A stretch of 64,000 nucleotides of DNA from contig JALIZF010001775.1 in NCBI GenBank assembly GCA_029948255.1, positions 186,001-250,000 on the forward strand. The letters run 5' to 3'. The translations under genes and the position numbers were made by a program. Positions 49,501 through 59,600 of the stretch are shown in pieces. This DNA comes from Telmatactis stephensoni. Taxonomy: Eukaryota; Cnidaria; Anthozoa; Actiniaria; Isophelliidae. The notes under the pieces are model-generated. The model did not search any database. It was not told the DNA's origin and worked only from the letters and a program-made list of their open reading frames with translations. Within the stretch, counting starts at the first letter, position 1. Each line of letters begins with the position of its first letter.

Positions 49501-51481
49501 TCCATCCTTCCATCCATTCCTTCATTCCTTCATTTCTTCCATCCATTCCTTCCTTCTTTCTTTCTTTCCTTCCTTCCTTCCTCCCTCCCTCCCCCTCCCT
49601 TCCTTCCTTTCTCCATCCATCCACCCATTCATTCATTCATTCATTCATTCCGATAATCTAATATATAATGCAATCTTTCATTCTATTTCGATTCATCAAC
49701 ACTGTCCCATTCCCAGCCTATTGAAACCAGCAACCTCGTATGTTTATATGGCCTACATGAGAGATACCTCAACAACTTGTTGCAACGTTTTGATGAAGAA
49801 CTCGTACCAGACTTCTACAGGTCAGTATTACATCTATAAAACTTTCGTATTTGTGCGCGCAATGACCCAGGAGCCCTAGAACCTTTCTTCAACAGCATTT
49901 GCAAAATGTCAGTCAATTAGACCTCTTAAAAGCTCCCTAATCAAGCAAAATTGAAACATTATTTCAAAGGTGAAGCTAGAGCAGATTTCGTGTGAGTGTA
50001 AAACGGACCGCGCCGTGCCGTGTGCGTGTTAGTGCGTGATTAGGGCGTGATTAGTGCGTGATTAGTGATTAGTGACCGTGTTAGTGCGATATTCCAACCG
50101 TGAAGGTGCAGTACCTGTACCGTTTTCACAGTCATATGAAATCTGCTGTCATATGGATGAGATCGTTCGACACTAAAGACACTAAAGTCTGATTTTCCGT
50201 TTTCTTGTTTAGTTTCTTCCGTGAGTCTTGGTGCCTTGCTGTATTCCATGACAGGTTTAACGACTTTAGAGACGAAGTCAGGGAACTTCTAATCAGTAAA
50301 CCGGTAAGCACAGTGTTCCTCCATGGACAATATTTATGGTCTCATGGCAAATTTTCATCTGCTGAGCGGAAAGTTTTGAGTGGAATGTAATCTTGTCACT
50401 AGGAGTGGATAGTACACCCCGTTAGCAAATTCATTCCAAGCGGTTAACGCAAAAATCATTCACTTTTCTTTTTCCAGTAAGCCCTACCCTCTATAGTTAG
50501 ATTCTTATTACCATGGAAAGGGTATTATCCTTTCATCTTCACATCCTTGTTTTGACTTCTTTCGCTTCAATCGCTTTATACACACTCCCCGCGCTTTCGA
50601 AGTAAAATAGATTACCTTTTTCAATCCAACGGCTGGTGCTGATTGACTCTTCTATATTTCTCTTGTTGATAGTACATGTAGGCACACACCATTTCAAAAA
50701 TACACTGTGTAATTAATGTGATTCGTGGACATTTACCATCTGATTGAAACACAACGCGTCTTGAAAGTATTTTTCAAATATTTTGTTTTGTACTGCAGGA
50801 ACAAGATGTACATTCTCTTGAAGAGAAAGTACGTAAAATGATTGACGAGGACTTAGTGGTGAGTATTTCCCTTTCTTCCATTTATTTGTTCATGAATTCG
50901 GATCTTTTCCTTTCCCAAAATGTTCCTCATAAACGTTCATTATTGTCAGTGATGGACCTGTTTCAAAAAAGGTTATCAGACGAGAGACCTAAAGCGACCA
51001 CACCTAAAAGGAGTATGGGTAGAAGCAAAATAACTTTCCCGCTTTGATCTTGTTTTTAACAACAACTAAACAATAATGAATAAGGTCAAGGCAAGCACGA
51101 TATGAATAATTTCGTGTCGTTTTAAACTTTTGTAATTCCTATACTCCTTTTTGGTGAGTCGCGTAGGGTTTGCACCTTTTGCCCGACGTTTCCTAGACTT
51201 TCTCCAAGTCTCACTCGTTTTAGGCTTTCTTATTTTCCGTTTCTTGGGCTTCCTGCGTCATAGGAGTGCCCGATTTGAAATCCAAATTCCACCACAGGGA
51301 GCAAGTCTAGACGTTTCCACTAATACGATATTCTTTTCAGTTGTCTAAGGAACAGAGACGCAATCTTGTAGACGCCTATGTTGCCTCCTCAGCCAAGAAG
51401 TCCATTGAACAGAGATTGTTAAGCTTTTTATCCTATAACTCGTATCACTTGCCTATGTACGCTAAGCAGGGTCTGGTTTGA
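32491..51481 (+). CDS. CFAP61: Cilia- and flagella-associated protein 61, complete gene (38 coding exons)
   Basis: Axonemal protein of the calmodulin and radial-spoke (CSC) complex, needed for flagellar motility. Exons: 32491-32612, 33514-33664, 34227-34371, 34445-34571, 34678-34810, 35021-35162, 35481-35517, 35631-35665, 35752-35791, 37758-37794, 38377-38450, 38865-38904, 38993-39061, 39152-39222, 39944-40033, 40509-40545, 40634-40711, 41593-41730, 42469-42531, 42629-42681, 43352-43427, 43521-43571, 43963-44039, 44126-44224, 44500-44586, 45133-45389, 46814-46987, 47457-47572, 47727-47775, 48139-48268, 48454-48493, 48654-48783, 49070-49146, 49354-49467, 49717-49820, 50213-50303, 50799-50858, 51341-51481. 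Phases all match: 3555 nt, 1184 residues (human about 1237). Landmarks: RRTESLDA near the start, GFMSVCSQV and CFDLGPF in the N-terminal domain, an acidic Ser/Glu linker in exons 8-10, a Rossmann-like GASDVG at 614-619, ICTGQQFQ, and the C-terminal YHLPMYA. Confidence 0.95.
33955..34100. repeat. (CCCT/CATC)n pyrimidine microsatellite
   Basis: Imperfect CCAT and CCCT repeats in CFAP61 intron 3. Confidence 0.85.
35845..37578. mobile_element. 1.73-kb near-perfect palindrome flanked by TTAA
   Basis: Two arms of about 820 bp (35845-about 36665 and about 36760-37578) are inverse copies with few mismatches, around a loop of about 95 bp. Ends are GGAGGCTTCCTAC and its inverse. TTAA occurs directly outside both ends (35841-35844, 37579-37582), as in piggyBac- or Kolobok-type insertion. 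No transposase ORF. It lies in the CFAP61 intron between exons 9 and 10. Confidence 0.85.
38053..38265. mobile_element. Small TIR element in a CFAP61 intron
   Basis: CTCCTCCGCAGGCA at about 38059 pairs with TGCCTGCGGAGGAG at about 38245, both beside CCTAG-like ends. A CTAG|TGC acceptor inside it is not used by CFAP61. Confidence 0.5.
39615..39705. repeat. Short repeats of GTCAATTCGCTCCA
   Basis: Four to five irregular copies of GTCAATTCG(C/T)TCCA in the intron before CFAP61 exon 15. Confidence 0.7.
41155..41440. mobile_element. Inverted-repeat element in a CFAP61 intron
   Basis: GACAGAAGCAGAAAC and CAGGGGTTTC at the left are matched inverted by GAAACCCCTG and CTTCTGCTTCCATC at the right. 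Inside, a GC-rich GGCTACCGGCGG palindrome. No ORF. Confidence 0.5.
43631..43766. mobile_element. Hairpin element in a CFAP61 intron
   Basis: GTCTGTACTCTAATAGATGC pairs with its inverse at 43747-43766, with further paired TGACGTCAA and GAGAACAA arms. MITE-like. Confidence 0.7.
44612..44900 (-). mobile_element. 3' fragment of a non-LTR retrotransposon
   Basis: On the minus strand, 44900-44748 reads as the usual C-terminal tail of a LINE reverse-transcriptase ORF ([18 protein letters not shown], then [16 protein letters not shown] and a stop). It is followed by a short 3' UTR and an (ATC)n tail (the GAT run at 44612-44695). It is 5'-truncated and dead. Confidence 0.75.
45540..45949. mobile_element. 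Foldback element in a CFAP61 intron
   Basis: TAGACCCTTATTCACCCTAG at the left and an imperfect inverse ending AGGGTCTA at the right. Arms of about 170-190 bp pair over much of their length around a GC-rich loop. Possibly TA-flanked. Confidence 0.65.
46497..46628. repeat. (CAT)n and (GTT)n microsatellites
   Basis: A CAT run at about 46498-46540 and a TTG/CTG-type run at 46587-46627, in the intron before CFAP61 exon 27. Confidence 0.9.
49497..49655. repeat. (TTCC/CATC)n pyrimidine microsatellite
   Basis: Imperfect CCAT, TTCC and ATTC runs in the intron before CFAP61 exon 35. Confidence 0.85.
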
Positions 51482-51509
51482 AGAAATAGTTCACTCATAT
51501 TGTAAATAC

Positions 51510-51515
51510 AATAAA
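51510..51515 (+). terminator. Poly(A) signal AATAAA of CFAP61
   Basis: AATAAA lies 29 nt after the TGA stop at 51479-51481, so the 3' UTR is very short. Confidence 0.75.
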
Positions 51516-51666
51516 ATATTAAAATGTTGTGGTAATTGCTGTGAAATAAATACAACAGACTGCTATGTATATTTATTTGTATATATATTTATTTTGCGCG
51601 TTGCACCGTACGAAATTCTAGTGGGTTATCCTCTTGTTTTCAATAAACTTCTTAGCTTGTGTACAG

Positions 51667-51743
51667 CTGTTACCTACCCCTCCCCTTGTAGGGAAAAACG
51701 CGTTCCCTCCCCTTTTTTCCCGTAGAGGGGAGGCAGGTAACAG
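51667..51743. mobile_element. Small hairpin element
   Basis: CTGTTACCTACCCCTCCCC pairs imperfectly with GGGGAGGCAGGTAACAG. MITE-like, no ORF. Confidence 0.55.
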
Positions 51744-52431
51744 TTAACCACAGCCCATAAACTCCTCGCGCTTGCAACAATTAACCAATGAGGACAGAAA
51801 GAAAGGCCTCTTCATAAAACCAAGCATGTCTTGATTGATAAAAGCAAGCATGGCCACTTGAGTGGTTTGTCAAAAGGAACCAAACCAAATGAACCAATTT
51901 CTTGAAAATTTTCCATATTTTGGTTTGTATGCAATTCCCGGAGAATGTAGACACAAAAAATGACAAAAGACATATGACCGCACCAGCTTAACAAAAGAAA
52001 ATCAAGATAAAAAACCACAGCAATTAACATAGCTGTCTTTTATTCAATTCATTCTCCAGGAAATGATTGCAAACCAAGAATGCTGATCAGCAAAAAACGA
52101 ACAGCTGGCTGTTTTTAGCTCGTTGGGAACTGCGAAATACAAATTTGTAATCGCATCTTTCATTCCCATTCTAATCCCGCATTGAAACAAATGAGCGCAA
52201 AGACTGCGAGCGAAGGGATTCGAAATATCTCGGGTCGCACATTCATCTCAATATTATATTTACCCGGGTATTTACCGCCCTGTGTTTTCCAAAACTTGAA
52301 ATCTGAAAACCCTATCTTATCAGAGAAGGCACGTCAGCCACGTGGTCCAAATCCTTCAAGTTATCGAAATCCCGTGTTTGCCTAAGGATTTGTTCTGTGT
52401 ACAAATTACTTTGTACAAACATCTGTACTCT

Positions 52432-53179
52432 ATTCTTGACTTTCACATGACGTCATCAAAAAACTTACATGCTTCATATAGATCACTTAAAGTTGGGTCT
52501 ATAGTATATTCTTTATATCAACAACAGAAATTGTTCCTGAATATTTGAACTATTTCCGTTGTTTGGTTTTCGAGTTATCAGAGGTATAAATCTTGTCACG
52601 TAATATTGTCACGCGTATACAACAGACGCAAAAACAGACAAATTTGCTACAAATTACGCACATTTGGCTTGGTCTTTGAATGAAACTTTTGTTTATAAGA
52701 TATCTGTATCAACTTAAACGATTTAACTGTTATTATTATATGATTTTGCCAATTCGTATTTTGTCCGCCATATTGGTGTCGCTCAGAGCGACACCAACAT
52801 GGCGACGACATACATTTCTTACATAAGAATGAGTTTGGGAAATTGTTAATATCTTTGCAAAAAAATTCTCTTTCGGACTGAAAATTTCTTGGACATATGG
52901 AGCTTTACTTGCTCTTTACAAAGATATACATTGAATTTACTCAGGGATGTGAAATTCGCTGATATTTTGGTGACCCGTAGAGTGACACCAATCACAAAGT
53001 GCCATACATTTCTTACTAAAAAATGAGCAGTTAAAATGGCAATATCTTCGCAACAAAAACTTCTTTCAATTCAAAATTTTGCAGAGTTACATAGTTTTAT
53101 GTGCTCTTTTGAGTGAATTACATTTGATTTCACTCAGGATCCTGGAAATTTTTCGATGACGTAAGTGAAAGTCAAGAAT
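52432..53179. mobile_element. About 750-bp TIR element
   Basis: ATTCTTGACTTTCACATGAC at the left matches inverted GTAAGTGAAAGTCAAGAAT at the right. The centre holds the palindrome TGTCGCTCAGAGCGACA and repeated CTTTGCAAAA and TTTCTTAC stretches. No ORF. Confidence 0.6.
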
Positions 53180-53627
53180 TTACAAATATACGCTGTACAC
53201 CACAGAAAAGCCTTGAAAATATACTTCTAAATTTATGTAGCAAACAGCGAGGTTCAAAGGCTAGCTTAGTCTATTGACATCCCTTACCTGCTTCATCTGT
53301 CAGTTATTTGACGGCACTTATATGTGGTAATGAAATACCGTATTTGATTATCTGTCTATTGTTTCCGAGTTTAGAATGCCAAACATCCGTTTATTTTACC
53401 TCGCACCGTGTCAAATTCGACCAATCGTTTGGCATCTTAACGAAGACTTCCAGGCCCAAATGTCAGCGCAGTCCTTTCCAAGAGCCAAGATGTGTTTCAA
53501 GGAACGTTAGAAATGATGGCGGAAATCGTTGGCTAAGTTATGGCAGCAGAAGTTGTTCGCTGGAAACTTTGGGACGAGATATCTACTACAATATTAACTT
53601 GCTTGTGTGAGCTGAATATTAATAACG

Positions 53628-56600
53628 ATGGCAACTTTCAAGGTTTTGAACGTGGTCTGTGTGTTACTTGTCACTCTTGCTCAGCTGCTCTGGGTGGTTT
53701 TAGCTCAAGGTTAGTTGAGCATTGAGAGATTAAATGTATCTTACTCACTCGATATTCAATTAAATTATCCGTTTGAAGCCGGATTTAACCAATACATTCC
53801 AGTTTTGTCAAGCTAAGAAATGATTACTGTATGTACTTTATTACTAACAAACTAAATAATGAACTAAATTTCCTGTACGTAGTAGATAAACAAATAGAAC
53901 ATTTCCAAATGCTATTTTCCAAAACTACTTGTAACAACGCAAGTCGTACTAGACTTATTTGCTTTTCAGTTAAACAAATTTTATCCAAAAACTAGCAAGA
54001 CTTCTAAAAAAACTTTCGCTTTCGTTTTGGCTCCGGAACGTAGTTGTTGGCAGTATAATAAATTACCAGATATTTATCTCATTAGATATTTTAGCAGTGC
54101 TCCTCTGGACATGTTGGGCGCTTTTTGAGGGAATGCGAATTTGTTATGCTGTCATCGTAGTGCCTATCGGTTGTCGTTCATCTGTTCAGTGCCCGAACGC
54201 AAGGAATTAACTGTTGCGAAACATGAAAAGTTCTCATCTCCTGTCATCTTGGCCCGACGTGTATGAAAACACGCTACTTCCAGTCGTCAATCTTCAGTCC
54301 ACAGTTTAAACTTGACCGCATCTTGACCGCAATTTTCACGAAAGCTGCTGATACGATTTTGTTTGAATTTGCTAAAGTGTTTGCAAAATTAAGTGTGCAA
54401 CTCAGAAAGCACATGTCTGGAAGCTAAGTGGTGTCCATTGTTGTTGGGATTCCGATTGGGATTCCACTGGTCAATAAGTAGCCAAACACTTTAGATGTGA
54501 AGATTAAAGACATACTCCAAAAGAATTGTTAGTAACAGCTAGAGCTAGTAGTAATCAGAATCAGGCAGTTCAGACAGTCACATGTCTGAAAATTCTAGCT
54601 TGTACGCATTTCAGTTCAACAACATGGCAAAATATTATGTTTGACCTCTTATCAGAGCCATCTGCTAACTGTTCTGAGAAGACCACCACCTTACAATCTG
54701 GAGAGACCGTGTCAAAGTGTTGTGTGATTCCTTTCTTGTACCTTGGTGAACTCCGCTATGGTTGTATCAAAACAAGTGAAAGTTCTTGGTGTTCTACCAC
54801 TGCAAACTATGATATTGATCAAAAGAAAATACCATGTTCACAGGAAGGTGGTGAAGGTAAAATCGTCTCTATAAATGAAGAACATTATCTTTTAAGTTTC
54901 ATTGAATAGTCACAGCAATATAAAAATGCTAAAAACCCATAGTGATGAAGAGATTCCTCCAAACACCACAGGAAGACCAAACATTGAGATGATAGGGTTG
55001 TACAAAGTATATAAGACTGCATTATTTTCCATCCTTCAATTGTACCAGTGTTGAGGGTTCCTCAACAGTTGAGTTTAATAAGTATTGTAAATGTATTTGG
55101 GTTCCCTGTGTAATTGTTAATTGTTAAGTGTACATGTCTGCCATGCAAGAGCTAGTGTCTCATCGATTGGTGAGTGTGTTATTTTTGCTTCAAACTTGTA
55201 ATTTTTACTTTAGACCACAAGAAATGATTACTATGTAATATGTTTTTGTTTTTGTTTAGGATTTTACTGTATTTACTGTATTTACCGTGTGCTGTGTGCT
55301 TGCTAATAATAAATGGACTTCGATGCAAATTATGAATGTATGTCAAGCGGTAAAACCTTTCGATGAATTGGCTCACATGTCTGCTGTGTTTTTTCCCTCT
55401 ACATAATGTCGTAAAATCCAATCGTGGATCAAGTAAAGTCTCTTTACCGTGTAAAATTCAAGCAAATGTTGTGTAAATCGAAGCAAAGATTGTGTCAACC
55501 TTGACCTCGTGGTTAATTTGCATATGTTGTGAGTTTTGAAAGCTGATAATTATGGATCAACATGGAATTCTCGCCGAAAGAATTCATCACCTCGACAAAT
55601 CCCGAAGTGGATACACTGCCGCTATCACGAAATTGTGTAACGAGATCGACAGAGGTCTCGATTGTAAAGATCTAGATATCTTACGAGATTTGAAGGCCCG
55701 TCTGAGTGGCGCCTTCGAACGCTACAGCCAATGTTGTTATCAATACGACAATCTTCTAGACCCTGATTGTGAAAAATATCGTCATGTTAAGGAACATTTC
55801 GAATTACAAAAACAACGAGTACTAAGTTATGACAGAAAGATCGACATTTTTACCGTTAATGCGGTCATGGAACTTCAAGTTACTATGCTACAAGAAGAGA
55901 TAAAGAAAAAGGAACTAGAGCTACAAAGGACCATAGAAGAAACCGAAAGGGACCTGTCCACAACCAACTCTGAAGGGATCTATGCTGTGCCCGTGTGTAA
56001 AGATGATCTATCTAACATCGTGATTCCTCCTCCTCAGATGTTTAAAGATGTACCTGAAGTGCTGGACCCCCTTCCCGTGGGGGGACAAGTGAAGACATCC
56101 ACACCCCTTGGGGACATAACGAATCAAACACGCCCCATTGAGGATCTTTCAGCAATATTGCTACCTCCACCGATGTTTGCCAGCCCGGAAATTCTACCGG
56201 CGCCCGCACTATTTGTGCTAAGGAATGAAAATGACGACACAGAGCGTATGAATTCCCCTGCAAGGCCTCTTGGTGATGTATCGACTTCACCCATGTTTTA
56301 TAGCCCTGTCTCCCCTCCGGGACCTGCACTGCACGTGCCAAGCAATGTGAACGACAACCTTGAGCACAAGATTGATATGATGATTCCCCTCTCTGGTGAT
56401 ACGCCTTCACCCATGTTTTCCACCCTGGACGTTCTTCCGGGGCCCGCACTGCAGCCCGCACTGCACGTGCCAAGAAATGTAAGCGACAAAATGGGGTACC
56501 AGAACGATCTGCCGAGGCCTATTTCTGGTGATAAAGGTTCACCCATGTTTTTCACCCAGGACGTTCCTCCCGGGTCCGCATATGTTGTGCCAAGAGATGT

Positions 56601-59600
56601 TAATGACTGTAGACCCAAGTTGACTTTCAACTTGGGAAACTATGATGATGCTGAGTACAAAAACAAATCTCCTTCTGGTGAGATACCTTCACACATGTTT
56701 TCCATCTCTGAAATGCCTTCAGAGTCCGCACAACCTGTGTCAAGAAATGTAAACGACTACGCATCCAAATTAACCTACGATTTGGAAACCAACGACGATG
56801 TGAAATACGAAAGGGAGCTACCGAAACCCCCTTCTAGTGAAATATTGACTGTTCAACATTCTGTGAAAACCCCGCTTAAAGATCCACCAACCTCAAGTCA
56901 TGATGAACATGTGAAACAAGGAAACAACCTCTAATAATGTCACCCTACAAGAGGGATTACTTACTACAATTGTGTCTACTATGGACAAAATTAGCATATC
57001 ACATAATTTACCAAGTGTAAAGATTGCAAAGTTTAGTGGCTCACCTGAGCAATACCCACGATTTCGACAAAGATTTAAGCAGGTCGTTGAGTCGAAACCC
57101 CTCGACGACAGCGTCAAGATGACAAGATTGTTACAGTTTCTGGAAGGACCAGCCTTGTCGGCTGTCCAGCAGTATGAGACACTCCCTGATGGGTTATCAA
57201 AGGCCCTAAGGGTTCTAGAAGATCGTTTTGGTCGTCCCTATCAAGTTGTGAGAGCCTGTGTTGACGCCCTAACCAAGGGCCCGGCTATTCAAATGCACGA
57301 TAAGCAAGGATTGCAACATTTCGCGGATGTTGCTCAAGGAACATATGACACGCTAGCCTCACTTGGCTATCTTAATGAAGTGAACACTGACAGTTTAGAA
57401 AAAATGATGGCGCGACTTCCAAGGATTGTTCAAGCAAGATTTGTGGAACATTTAAACAAACTCGAAAAAAGGGGGCAATCCCCAATGCCTACCTTCAAGA
57501 ATGTTGTGGACTTTCTGAAGGATAGGGCAGACGTAATAAATCACCCGTTTCTCTCTAAACCTACTGAGAATACCTTGACACCCGTCAAGCCTAAAGGCAA
57601 GCCAACACCTCAGAGAGCAAGTTCCTATGTTGTCACATCCTCCACTACAGAACCGTGCTTCCTGTGTTCGAAGCTACACAGACTCTATCAATGTGACGCA
57701 TTCAAGCTGAAATCTGTCAAGGAACGTTTTGAGTTTGCGAAAAGCAAACACGTTTGCTTTAATTGCCTCAGTTCAACCCAGCATGCTGCAAGGTCATGCA
57801 AGTCTCCCACAAGATGTCGTTCTCCCGGATGCAACAAGCTTCATCACACACTTCTGCACCGTGAGGAGAAAGGGGACTCGCCGAGCGGGTCCAACAGCAG
57901 CAAACCCGATGCTAGTAACGCTAACTCCAACACAATTACTACTGATAGATCTTGTTCAACTGCCTCAAGGACTGATGCTTGTGAAGTCCTATTGCAAATC
58001 ATTCCCGTGAGAATAACAAGCAACAATGGTAACTCAACAACAACTTATGCTCTTTTGGACTCTGGCTCTGACATTGCTATGATTGACCCTTCTCTAGCTA
58101 TCCTACTAGGGATGAAGGGTACAGCCAGCAAGATTTCTTTGTCCACCGTGAGCGATAGCGAATACCAACAAAGTGGAACGAGAGTTGACTTTAATATTTC
58201 TTCCGTGGAAGGCAGTGGTAACAACCAAGTCATTCATGTTAACTCTGCATGGGCAGTAAAGGAACTTAACATTCCACTTAAACATCGAAGAATTCTTGAT
58301 TCTACTAACCGCTGGCCTCATCTAAAGGAGATTCCTTTCCCTGATGTAGAAAGAAAGAAAGTATCTGTCCTGTTGGGCACCAGTGTCCAAGAAGCGTTTA
58401 TCCCCTTAGAGGTGCGAAAGGGAGAGCCACACGAGCCCATAGCAATTAGATCATGCATAGGATGGAGTGTATTTGGTGGAGCGTCCACAAAGGGATTACC
58501 AAGGCAAGGAAATGTCAACTACGTCGATATCGATGATCGAACACTGGAAAATCAACTTGAAAGATTCTGGAAAGTGGAATCGTATGGCACAGAGAAAGTA
58601 GAGACCAAGCCGATGTCGCTTGAAGACCGCAGAGCTTTAGACATCATCAACGCAACAATGTGCAAGGATGGTGACCATTACTCGATGGGCCTCCTTTGGA
58701 AGGATGACAAACCAGACCTTCCCTACAATCGACCCTTAGCCGAAGCGAGGCTACACTGTCTCAAGAAACGTTTTCTTAGAGACCCAGAACTGATGACTAG
58801 ATATACTAACGTCATTGAGGACCATCTAACGAAAGGATACGCGAGAAAGCTGACAAGGCAAGAAGCTGAAAGGGTGGGAGACAAAACATGGTATCTTCCC
58901 CACCACCCGGTGAGTAATCCAAACAAGCCGGGCAAGACACGTGTTGTTTTCGATGCTGCAGCGAAGTTTAACGGCGTTTCACTTAATGATCGGCTCCTAC
59001 AAGGACCAAGTTACATCAACGACCTTTCAGGTGTGTTAATCCGCTTCAGACAAGACCGAGTGGCCTTTACCGCTGACATCGAAGCGATGTTCTACCAGAC
59101 GAGAGTTATTGAAGACGATACTGACGCTCTTCGGTTTTTGTGGTGGCCGAATGGCTTAGACAACCCACCGGAAGACTACAAGATGTTGGTACACATCTTT
59201 GGAGCTAAATCCTCGCCCTGCTGCGCTAACAGAGCTTTGATATGTACCGCTGATGATAATGCGAAGGACTATGACCCTGATGTAATCCACTCAGTCAAAC
59301 GTAATTTCTATGTTGACGACGCGCTGAAGTCCACCGCAACCGTCGAAAAGGCAATCTCATTGGCGACTGACCTTGTTACGCTACTGAAGAAAGGCAGATT
59401 CAGACTTACCAAGTTCATGAGTAATTGCCGTGAAGTGCTAACTTCAATCCCCCCTGAAGAAAGAGTGACTCTGGACTTAGATCTAGACAAATTACCCATG
59501 GAACGAGCTCTGGGAATCTACTGGGACACTGATTCAGATATGTTCAAGTTCAAGGTCCTGAAGACCGACAAACCGATGACTAAAAGAGGAATACTGTCCG

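Larger units (their letters stand above)
51540..53627. other. Intergenic region between CFAP61 and the secreted-protein gene
   Basis: No exon recognised. It holds a small hairpin (51667-51743) and a TIR element (52432-53179). The last few hundred bases presumably contain the promoter and 5' UTR of the downstream gene. Confidence 0.6.

Noticed and set aside
50941..51048. Possible extra CFAP61 exon after TTGTCAG at 50948
   Set aside because: Exons 50799-50858 and 51341-51481 already join in phase with the conserved C-terminus, and no good donor follows.
55404..55450. Primer-binding site of the BEL/Pao element
   Set aside because: No convincing match to a tRNA 3' end directly after the 5' LTR, so none is annotated.
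56042..56630. Antisense ORFs of 143 and 110 residues inside BEL ORF1
   Set aside because: Shadows of the Pro/Gly-rich repeats of ORF1; no independent evidence.
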